A stretch of 10,545 nt of DNA, taken from contig JBMNSJ010000056.1 in assembly GCA_050945135.1 (NCBI GenBank), positions 1 to 10,545 on the forward strand. Direction: 5' to 3'. The notes below the pieces were generated by a model. The model saw only the letters and a list, made by a program, of their open reading frames with translations. It was not told the origin of the DNA and ran no database searches. Shown in pieces: positions 1-5,604 of this stretch (positions are counted from its first letter, which is position 1; each line of letters begins with the position of its first letter). A program made the position numbers and the translations under genes. The stretch is from WRIS01 sp050945135. Its GTDB lineage: Bacteria; Actinomycetota; Coriobacteriia; Coriobacteriales; Eggerthellaceae.

Positions 1-10
1 CGCGAATAAT

Positions 11-29
11 CGGACACACTTTTTGTCCG
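11..29. repeat. Short palindromic (REP-like) repeat, copy 1
   Basis: CGGACA pairs with TGTCCG around the 7-base loop CACTTTT, giving a perfect 6-bp stem. The first 18 bases recur exactly at 101-118, a 90-bp offset. Two identical small hairpins flanking a terminator in intergenic DNA are typical of REP-type extragenic palindromes. The match and the stem are seen directly; the REP assignment is inferred. Confidence 0.6.
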
Positions 30-63
30 AGTGAGAAATTTGGTTTCTAGATTTTAAACGACC

Positions 64-96
64 TAAAAAGGGGGTACCACCTGTGGTGATACCCCA
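64..96 (-). terminator. Rho-independent terminator of the flavoprotein gene
   Basis: Read on the minus strand, GGGGTA (95-90) pairs with TACCCC (76-71). After one mismatch the stem continues with four more pairs and closes on a 3-base loop. The stem is followed by CTTTTTAG (70-63), a U-tract on the minus-strand transcript. It lies about 100 bp past the stop codon of the leftward flavoprotein gene and is its natural 3' end. A run of A precedes the T-tract side on the opposite strand only as five bases (96-100), so the plus-strand direction looks non-functional. Confidence 0.8.
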
Positions 97-100
97 AAAA

Positions 101-119
101 CGGACACACTTTTTGTCCT
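101..119. repeat. Short palindromic (REP-like) repeat, copy 2
   Basis: This is the second copy of the 18-base CGGACACACTTTTTGTCC unit. The outermost stem pair is broken here (C101 opposite T119), leaving 5 bp. It sits between the flavoprotein stop codon and that gene's terminator, so it would be transcribed in the 3' untranslated region on the minus strand. Confidence 0.6.
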
Positions 120-135
120 ATAAGCCACGATACTG

Positions 136-179
136 ATGAGGTCCTGCGCGCTTTGAGGGAGGGGCACGCAAAACCTCAT
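136..179. other. Long imperfect hairpin in the flavoprotein 3' UTR
   Basis: ATGAGGT (136-142) pairs with ACCTCAT (173-179). After a 2x2 internal mismatch, TGCG (145-148) pairs with CGCA (167-170), then after one mismatch GC (150-151) pairs with GC (164-165). No T-tract follows on either strand, so it is not a simple terminator. It begins 13 bp past the flavoprotein stop and could stabilise the 3' end of the message. Confidence 0.4.
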
Positions 180-192
180 TGATTGCTATAGC

Positions 193-1899
193 TTAGTCAA
201 ATTTACCGCTGCCAAGTTCTTTTCCAAGCACGTAAGGCAAGGTAATACAGGCCATGCCATAGTTGATGCCCTCCATCGCGAAAGTGTAGGTTCCGGAATA
301 TAAATCACCAATCATCGATCCCACATTGAACAGACCGGGAATAGGCTCATCGGCGTCGTTGCATACTTGCAAGCCGAGGTTGGTACGAAGACCACCAAGA
401 GAGGTGAGGAATCCAGGTTTGAATTCGCAGCCATAGAACGGTCCATCGGTAACAGGAATCATCTTGGAAGCTGATTTGTAGAAATCAGTATCTTTGCCTG
501 ATGCGCATAGCTCGTTGTAGCGCTTGACGGTGTCGATGGTTGAAGCAGGGAGGCCAAGATCTGCAATGAGACCTTCCAGCGTATCATTTTTGATAACACC
601 GAATCCGTAAGCATCCGTATCCCAAGTTTCGATGAACTCTTCTGCTGAAGCAAAGTCAGTGCCATATACGGCGTTCGGCTTGCCCCAGGGCATACCCGCA
701 GCAGCGCGATTAGTTCCCCAGATTGGATAGGCAACGCCCTCGGGGCATTCCATGATTGTTGCGCAGGCAAGGCCTCCAAGTACATCTTCGTTCATGAAAC
801 GACTTCCCGTGTTGTCTACCATTAAGCCAGTGTGAGATGTGTAGGGCTGATCGCAGGGAAGGTTTGGTCGACCAAGCATCATGACGTTGGTCTCTGACCT
901 CTGCCACGCAGCTCCAACCCACAGACCCATTTTCTGGCCGTCTCCAGGCATGAGTCCGCCCATCCAAAGACCTTGGTCGTAGTTGATTTCAGTGGTGAAA
1001 TCGCAGAGCTTAACGGCGGCTGGGCAGAATTTCGTCATCATCTCTTCATCGTGTGAGAAGTCTCCGGTTGCAAGGATGACAGCCTTCGATCCAGCATATT
1101 TCTTGTAAGCACCGTCGGTGTCAGAAGCAATAACGGCAACTACACGTCCGCTACTATCTTGCTCAAGCTGCTCGCCCTTAGTTTCCCAATAAATCTTACC
1201 GCCAAGATCTTCGGCAACGAGACGTGCAAATTCTTTGGCGATATGAGGCTGACCTGTTCCAACTTCTGCTTCGAGCTCGCTGTCGTCAACATAGAATGAG
1301 TGAGCTGCTGGTGGAGTCCACATTGGGTCAGGATACTCGTATTTCGGTCCACTCTCGATGGTTGTTTTGATTCCAGCAGCAGTTGCTTTTTCGATGACCC
1401 AGCTCATAGCCTCTTCGCTGTTGTTATAGAACTTGTACCAGAAGCCAGGTTTATAGTTTCCAGCGTTTGCAACATACTCTTTGCGATAGAACCACTCGGG
1501 ATCTTGTCTGGGCAATCCGAGTTCCTGCATCACTGAAGAGTAAACCGCGTTGTTTGATCCGCCGCGCGAAACCGCTGCTTTTGATGCAGAAATCAGCACA
1601 ACATCCAATCCGTTTTCTAAGCACGACATTGCGCTTACGAGACCGGATATGCCGCCGCCGACGACGATAACGTCAGCTTCAATAGTTTCGGTGATATCGC
1701 TTTCAGGAATTGGATCTGGTGCAACTTCAAAACTCCACTTTTGGTCGAGCGAGTTGAGTCCACCACTTGAGCCAGAGCTTGAGCTCGAACTTGATGAGCC
1801 CGATCCGCTGCTGCAGGCAACGAGTGACCCTGCCGCAACAACACCTGCAGCACTAACGGCTGCACCTTTCAAAAAGTCACGCCTTGCAATTTCTCCCAT
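193..1899 (-). CDS. Exported FAD-dependent flavoprotein, fumarate reductase/succinate dehydrogenase superfamily, substrate unknown
   Basis: This 568-residue protein is predicted to be folded with its cofactor, exported by the Tat system and anchored outside the membrane as a lipoprotein. Twin-arginine motif RRDFLKG lies at residues 6-11, a hydrophobic segment follows, and lipobox LVAC puts the acceptor at Cys29. A Ser/Gly-rich tether covers about 30-47. The dinucleotide fold VIVVGGGISG is at 77-86, the second FAD contact VILATGDF at 274-281, and the FAD-binding C-terminus around NVGSMIGDLYSGTYTFAMEG at 525-544. No CXXCH heme motif is present, so electrons must come from a separate donor, not encoded here. 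At the motifs where soluble fumarate reductases carry catalytic Arg and His (after RFMNE, in the PGxHHTMGG loop, and near the C-terminus), this protein has NEDVLGG, KPGFLTSLGG and no Arg. Fumarate is therefore unlikely as substrate. Start ATG 1897-1899 is preceded by AGGAGGG. The gene is divergent from a membrane LuxR regulator that probably controls it. Confidence 0.9.
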   Translation of the reverse strand: MGEIARRDFLKGAAVSAAGVVAAGSLVACSSGSGSSSSSSSSGSSGGLNSLDQKWSFEVAPDPIPESDITETIEADVIVVGGGISGLVSAMSCLENGLDVVLISASKAAVSRGGSNNAVYSSVMQELGLPRQDPEWFYRKEYVANAGNYKPGFWYKFYNNSEEAMSWVIEKATAAGIKTTIESGPKYEYPDPMWTPPAAHSFYVDDSELEAEVGTGQPHIAKEFARLVAEDLGGKIYWETKGEQLEQDSSGRVVAVIASDTDGAYKKYAGSKAVILATGDFSHDEEMMTKFCPAAVKLCDFTTEINYDQGLWMGGLMPGDGQKMGLWVGAAWQRSETNVMMLGRPNLPCDQPYTSHTGLMVDNTGSRFMNEDVLGGLACATIMECPEGVAYPIWGTNRAAAGMPWGKPNAVYGTDFASAEEFIETWDTDAYGFGVIKNDTLEGLIADLGLPASTIDTVKRYNELCASGKDTDFYKSASKMIPVTDGPFYGCEFKPGFLTSLGGLRTNLGLQVCNDADEPIPGLFNVGSMIGDLYSGTYTFAMEGINYGMACITLPYVLGKELGSGKFD

Positions 1900-2088
1900 A
1901 ATACCCTCCTAATATCCTCGTGTCATTTCTGACGAACATTGCTCTTAGTTTTGCAGAAATGGCTTGATAAAACCTCATGCATGATGCGTGATTTTCTGAG
2001 TTTAGACAGATTCCTAAGAAATTTCCCCTTTTCACGCTGCCATAATAGGGTCTCGGTGAAAGGCTCGGTATAATGCCCTTGGAGGGAT
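1900..2088. promoter_or_regulatory. Divergent regulatory region between flavoprotein and LuxR genes
   Basis: This 189-bp region must hold promoters for both divergent genes. On the plus strand a perfect TATAAT (2069-2074) precedes the LuxR gene; its -35 is poor. Candidate protein sites are palindrome TCATGCATGA (1975-1984), an 8-bp inverted repeat with one mismatch (TTTCTGAG 1993-2000, CTAAGAAA 2014-2021), and GTCA-TTTC-TGAC (1922-1933). I could not find a convincing minus-strand promoter for the flavoprotein gene, which fits a gene that needs an activator. Confidence 0.55.
2069..2074 (+). promoter_or_regulatory. -10 box TATAAT of the LuxR gene
   Basis: This is an exact consensus -10 hexamer. 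No good -35 lies 16-18 bp upstream (TAGGGT or similar) and there is no extended TG. The expected start point near 2081 falls on the Shine-Dalgarno GGAGGG (2081-2086), implying a leader of only about 8 nt before ATG 2089, or about 11 nt before ATG 2092. Confidence 0.5.
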
Positions 2089-3564
2089 ATGATGGCGGCA
2101 GAAAAGAGCACTCTTCTGAATGCGAAGCAATTCGTTATGGCGCTAGCCTACGGAATGTTTCTGGTAAGCACGTCAGCGCTTTTATGGGGCGGTTATGTGG
2201 TCGTGCTTGATGGAGAGCATCATCAGGATTTTGTCCTCATTGCAGATTTCTTGGTTCGCAACATTTGTTTCCCTTTGAGTTTATTTGTGGCTGGCATTTT
2301 AACTTTTTTCAGCTCAGATCGATTTGGTCGTTTTTTCATACCCTTGTGCTGCGTCTTGCTTGTTGTTGGAGGGATTGCGCTCGTCTTTTTGGATCAGACT
2401 GAGGGAACGCCACTGGCAATCAGGCTCCTTTTAGGGTTTTCATTTGGCGCAGGCTGCGGCATTGTCTTTTGCTCGTTTCAAAGGGTATTGGCAAACAGAA
2501 ATGTATACTCAGCGGGTATCGTGGTTATCCTCGCGGCTGGCATCTCAGCAGTTCTTTATATCTGTTTGTCTATTTTGCCCGATGAATACACGTTTTGGGC
2601 TACCGCCTTTATCCTGCTTCCAGTAAGTCTGCTCCTTTTGTATCTTGTCTCTCGGAGCGAGGATTTCTCTCACCCTATGTACAAACTAGATTTGCGCAAT
2701 CGCATAGCCGAAGGAAAATCAGCTTGCAAAACTTTGTGGCGACCTCTTGTTTGCGTTGCGCTCTCTGCCTTTATTGCGGGCTTAGTACGAGCGCACGGGG
2801 TTCTCGATTTAGAGTTTATGGCAGGAGTTAATACGCTTAACATGCTCGGGCTTTTTGTTTCGGCAGTTATTCTTGTTATTCTTTGGCGTTACCACTTCGC
2901 AAAAATCACCATGGACAGGGTCTATCAGGTGATGTTTCCTATCACAGCAACAGTCTACTTGCTGCTACCTTTCCTAGGTGGAACCTACGTGAACGTGTTT
3001 GTGTCAGCGGTGTTCCTGGTGTTTTCAATCGCCTCTTCATTGATGGTTATCACCTGCATCAGAGAAGCGCGCAAGCAAAGCATTCACCCTGTATGTGTAT
3101 ATGGCTTTTTCGCCGGTGGTGTTTACACGGCTTCGCTACTAGGTTCTGTTGTTGGCTTGCTTTTGAACCCTGAAGAGGGGCTGGGATCAAATCAGTTGCT
3201 TATTATTGCGCTGGTGGCTCTGTATGCATTAACTCTCGTTCCAATCACATCTCGGCGTTCGAAAGGCAAGGCTTCCGAAAGCGGCAACGAGACAGTTGCT
3301 GTTCCCGAAGCAAGTGTTGTCTATAGAATTGAAGATCAGTGTGCCGAAATTAGTAAGAAATTTGGCCTTTCAAAAAGGGAGGGTGAGGTTCTTCTTCTAC
3401 TAGCGCGCGGGCGCGATACGCCCTATATCGCCGAAGAACTCTATATTTCGAAGAACACCGTGCGTACTCATACGAAGAATATTTTCGTGAAGACGGGCGT
3501 ACACTCCAAGCAAGAACTCATGTCTGCGGTTGAAGCGGTTCGGCTCGAAGCTAAGAACGCGTAG
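2089..3564 (+). CDS. Membrane LuxR-family regulator: about 12 TM helices plus C-terminal HTH
   Basis: This 491-residue protein has two parts. Residues about 15-388 form around 12 hydrophobic segments (near 15-38, 48-74, 82-101, 109-132, 142-163, 168-187, 217-235, 250-267, 279-297, 302-323, 335-359, 369-387). The layout resembles a transporter fold that has become a sensor. After a polar linker (389-420) comes a LuxR/GerE helix-turn-helix, about 424-483. It contains LSKREGEVLLLLARG and the recognition-helix segment SKNTVRTHTKNIF (454-466), with the family's conserved Glu, Val and K-T-V-x-x-H positions. No receiver, PAS or ATPase domain is present. Such regulators are abundant in Eggerthellaceae beside reductase genes. 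The divergent position implies that it controls the flavoprotein gene at 193-1899, sensing a ligand through its membrane part. ATG 2089 is only 2 nt from GGAGGG; the adjacent in-frame ATG 2092 has better spacing and may be the true start. No terminator is visible downstream. Confidence 0.9.
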   Translation: MMAAEKSTLLNAKQFVMALAYGMFLVSTSALLWGGYVVVLDGEHHQDFVLIADFLVRNICFPLSLFVAGILTFFSSDRFGRFFIPLCCVLLVVGGIALVFLDQTEGTPLAIRLLLGFSFGAGCGIVFCSFQRVLANRNVYSAGIVVILAAGISAVLYICLSILPDEYTFWATAFILLPVSLLLLYLVSRSEDFSHPMYKLDLRNRIAEGKSACKTLWRPLVCVALSAFIAGLVRAHGVLDLEFMAGVNTLNMLGLFVSAVILVILWRYHFAKITMDRVYQVMFPITATVYLLLPFLGGTYVNVFVSAVFLVFSIASSLMVITCIREARKQSIHPVCVYGFFAGGVYTASLLGSVVGLLLNPEEGLGSNQLLIIALVALYALTLVPITSRRSKGKASESGNETVAVPEASVVYRIEDQCAEISKKFGLSKREGEVLLLLARGRDTPYIAEELYISKNTVRTHTKNIFVKTGVHSKQELMSAVEAVRLEAKNA

Positions 3565-3767
3565 TGGTGTGTCTTGCCGGTAGCCGAGGCAGAAATCTTC
3601 GATAGTGCGCGCTCCAAAGACGAGCGAAGTTTCAAAAACACGCCTATATCCGATGTTTTGTAGGTATTTGCTTGTTGCCTGCATTCTCAAATCACGCACT
3701 ATCGAGCTTCTTGGACAAGCGAGGCCGAATTTGGAGAAACCGCTCAAGGTGGATAGGTCTGCGCAAG

Positions 3768-3793
3768 TGCAGCTTGCCACGTGGCAAGCTGCA
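3768..3793. repeat. 26-bp perfect palindrome centred on CACGTG
   Basis: The left half TGCAGCTTGCCAC (3768-3780) is the exact reverse complement of the right half (3781-3793). Outside it, GCGC (3761-3764) can pair with GCGC (3794-3797) across a 3-base bulge. There is no T-tract on either side. It could be a DNA-binding site for a large dimer, the core of a repeat element, or a recombination site. The symmetry is seen directly; the function is unknown. Confidence 0.7.
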
Positions 3794-3816
3794 GCGCAAA
3801 AAGCTTCGAACAGCAC

Positions 3817-3852
3817 GAAGGGCTCTGTCCCCTCCAAAAAACAAAGCCCTTC
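3817..3852. repeat. Hairpin-forming inverted repeat
   Basis: GAAGGGCT (3817-3824) pairs with AGCCCTTC (3845-3852). After one mismatch TGT pairs with ACA, leaving a 12-base loop. It lies 24 bp right of the 26-bp palindrome. No U-tract follows on either strand, so I do not call it an intrinsic terminator, although it may mark the end of the same structured element. Confidence 0.5.
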
Positions 3853-4167
3853 TCATAGTACCGAAGCTCGTGCATTCCTCCGGAATCTGTGGATATTATA
3901 CTCTTTCGCGTAACACTTTATAAGCCCTATTTCTGTTTTTAGTTCTTTTCTTTGCCACAGGCACTCTACTTTGATATTGTGATACCTATGGGTTAGGTGG
4001 ATGAACGGCGCTTACGTATAAAACTGGTGGTTGAGCGTTTGGGCCGATAATCTTATTAGACACGCATACGCAATTCGGGGTTTTGGGGCAGGCAGCCCTC
4101 AAGTCAATTGAGCACATGAATTCATAAGAAGGCGTTTGATGGGTTACGTAATAGAGAGCGGGACAAC

Positions 4168-5385
4168 GTGGAAAAGGCTGAAACAACCTCTCATCAGAGG
4201 CGCACTATTGTTGAGCGCTTGAGCGGGCAGGTGCCTGTTGAATATCGCAAAGAGTTCAGCGACAAAAAAATAGAGACCAATCTTACTCGAACTTTGATGC
4301 TGTCAGTGTTCATTATTGCAGTGCAGGTATTTCTTAACGTACTCAATATCATGAAGCCAAGCACGGACGATTCAGGTGGCGAAACTGACATCATGAAGTA
4401 CGTGCTCCTCTCCTTGTTCACGCTTACTGTTGGCATCATATATCTCATTATTAGCCTGGTGGTGCGCAAAGGGCATTTAAAAAATCGCACCTTTCGTAAG
4501 GTTTTGCCGTTCACGCTGCTGTATCTATATTGCGCAATTCAAATGGTCTTTTTATACTTCAACATCGAATCTGAAGCTGGAATTAACTCCTTTGTTATTG
4601 CGCTTATCTTACTTGGATTCTTCGTAATCATGTCGCCTGCCCAATGCTTCGCTTCGATTGCTGTGCTTTTTGGAATTACCATCACTCTTCTTGTGGTGGC
4701 AGGTGATGATTCAAACATTTTCAATATAATTTTACTAACTGACACCTGGGCAAACGTTTTGATTATGACTCTGCTCGTTTCATTTATGGCTTATGCAACC
4801 TATGACATGTATCGAGCAAATTTTATCAATTCAAAACGACTCGAGGTTTCTAACGAGCGTCTCGACATGCTTGCAAAAACTGATAGCCTGACAGGGCTTT
4901 ACAACCGTTGGGGATTCTACGGAATTGTCGATGAGGAGTGGAGTGATTTTCTCTCACGACCAGGTGAGGTTGCTGTATTCATGTTTGACATAGACTTCTT
5001 CAAAGAATATAACGACGAGTATGGGCATCTCGCAGGCGACGAGGTTTTGAAGGTTGTTTCGAAAACCATTCAAAAGAGATTTGACTTTGAACGTGACGGC
5101 ATTGTTTGCAGGTTCGGTGGCGAAGAGTTCTTGTGCCTCGCACGTCTTACTAGTGAAGAAGGAGCACACGAAGTTGCCGAACAGACTCGCCGCCTTGTAG
5201 CTGAGGCGGGTATAGAGGTGGCTGCAAAGAATAACAGTCGTCCTATTACGGTCAGCGGGGGATATGCAACTTTTGAGGGCGAGGAGTTCATCGAGCTTGA
5301 CGTGTTGGTCGGTCGTGCAGATGCGGCTCTATATAAAGCAAAAGAGCGCGGACGTAACACAATCTGTGTAGCTGCTAATAAATAA
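4168..5385 (+). CDS. Membrane diguanylate cyclase (GGDEF domain)
   Basis: This 405-residue protein makes the second messenger c-di-GMP from two GTP. About six hydrophobic segments (near 42-62, 77-99, 112-131, 140-155, 159-178, 193-212) form an N-terminal membrane sensor with no recognisable named domain. A short probable coiled linker (220-236) leads to the GGDEF domain, about 237-402. Landmarks are DSLTGLYNR (239-247), metal-binding FDID (273-276) and active-site GGEEF (317-321), so it should be catalytically active. The product-inhibition site RxxD, expected at 308-311, reads ERDG, so feedback inhibition by that route is probably absent. The start is GTG 4168: an in-frame stop lies at 4117 and no ATG comes between. 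The preceding GAGAGCGGGA is a weak Shine-Dalgarno, suggesting low expression. No c-di-GMP effector or riboswitch was found nearby, so its role (biofilm, surface structures) cannot be inferred from context. Confidence 0.92.
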   Translation: MEKAETTSHQRRTIVERLSGQVPVEYRKEFSDKKIETNLTRTLMLSVFIIAVQVFLNVLNIMKPSTDDSGGETDIMKYVLLSLFTLTVGIIYLIISLVVRKGHLKNRTFRKVLPFTLLYLYCAIQMVFLYFNIESEAGINSFVIALILLGFFVIMSPAQCFASIAVLFGITITLLVVAGDDSNIFNIILLTDTWANVLIMTLLVSFMAYATYDMYRANFINSKRLEVSNERLDMLAKTDSLTGLYNRWGFYGIVDEEWSDFLSRPGEVAVFMFDIDFFKEYNDEYGHLAGDEVLKVVSKTIQKRFDFERDGIVCRFGGEEFLCLARLTSEEGAHEVAEQTRRLVAEAGIEVAAKNNSRPITVSGGYATFEGEEFIELDVLVGRADAALYKAKERGRNTICVAANK

Positions 5386-5478
5386 GCTTTTTGTCTCGGT
5401 AATTATTGCCAGCCTCATCTGCGAAAACGCAGGTAATCATGCCTGCTCCCGAATGATAGAACCCATCACCTGAGCTCT
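5386..5478. other. Region with small alternative hairpins downstream of the diguanylate cyclase
   Basis: CTGCG-AAAA-CGCAG (5418-5431) is a compact hairpin with an AAAA loop. The overlapping GCAGG...CCTGC can form an alternative stem. No T-tract follows, so termination after the cyclase gene is not demonstrated. The segment lies upstream of the ABC promoter, so it is not part of that transcript's leader. Confidence 0.3.
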
Positions 5479-5509
5479 TTGTCAATCATGCATGATGCTG
5501 TGCTATACT
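5479..5509 (+). promoter_or_regulatory. Promoter of the amino acid ABC locus, with palindrome in the spacer
   Basis: The -35 is TTGTCA (5479-5484) and the -10 is TATACT (5504-5509), with extended TGC just before it (5501-5503). The spacer is 19 bp, longer than the usual 17, and contains the 12-bp perfect palindrome ATCATGCATGAT (5485-5496). A site between the two boxes suits a repressor, or an activator that re-phases a long spacer as MerR-type proteins do. TCATGCATGATGC (5486-5498) recurs at 1975-1987. Confidence 0.6.
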
Positions 5510-5561
5510 TCTCCTGCTTTAATGCAATAAAGTGCAGTAATTTTGCATGAAATAAAGGGTC

Positions 5562-5578
5562 AGTTGTCTGAGACAACT
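5562..5578. promoter_or_regulatory. 17-bp palindrome in the ABC-locus leader
   Basis: AGTTGTCTGAGACAACT has perfect 8-bp arms around one central base. As DNA it resembles the TTGT...ACAA layout of many GntR/FadR-type operators. As RNA it is a 7-bp stem with a UGA loop. It lies about 45-60 nt past the predicted start point and 26 bp before the start codon, where a bound protein could block elongation. Confidence 0.5.
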
Positions 5579-5604
5579 TGCAAGAAAGTAACAAGGAGGA
5601 ACCT

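Larger units (their letters stand above)
3565..4167. other. 603-bp gene-poor region with palindromes; no supported gene
   Basis: I see no RNA gene and no credible protein gene here. Overlapping open frames exist on both strands over 3605-3913 (plus) and 3400-3837 (minus). Neither has a Shine-Dalgarno, a recognisable domain or protein-like composition, and the minus one runs into the LuxR gene. The segment 3565-3860 holds two strong inverted repeats, listed separately. The segment 3905-3960 is T-rich. For the diguanylate cyclase promoter, the best -10 is TATAAA (4017-4022) with only a weak -35 (TTAGGT, 3993-3998). ATGAATTCAT (4116-4125) is a small palindrome, probably fortuitous. The region could be a decayed gene or an interspersed repeat. 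Confidence 0.5.

Noticed and set aside
1550..1912. Plus-strand frame of 120 codons opposite the flavoprotein start
   Set aside because: Its acidic and Leu-rich repeats are the antisense reading of the Ser-rich tether and signal region; it has no ribosome site.
3400..3837. Minus-strand open frame of 145 codons
   Set aside because: It overlaps 165 bp of the LuxR coding region antisense and has a Cys/Ser-rich, non-protein-like composition.
3605..3913. Plus-strand open frame of 102 codons
   Set aside because: No Shine-Dalgarno, no recognisable domain, and it spans two strong palindromes; an opposite-strand frame is open over the same bases.
4116..4125. Palindrome ATGAATTCAT upstream of the diguanylate cyclase
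   Set aside because: Ten-base palindromes of this kind are expected by chance about ten times in a window this size, and no second copy supports a function.
4020..4167. Possible c-di-GMP riboswitch before the diguanylate cyclase
   Set aside because: G-rich segments and a short palindrome are present, but I could not match the conserved GEMM core sequence or its stems.
5578..5604. Upstream TTG start for the binding protein
   Set aside because: It would place nine polar residues before the lipoprotein signal peptide and has no ribosome site; GTG 5605 follows a near-perfect one.
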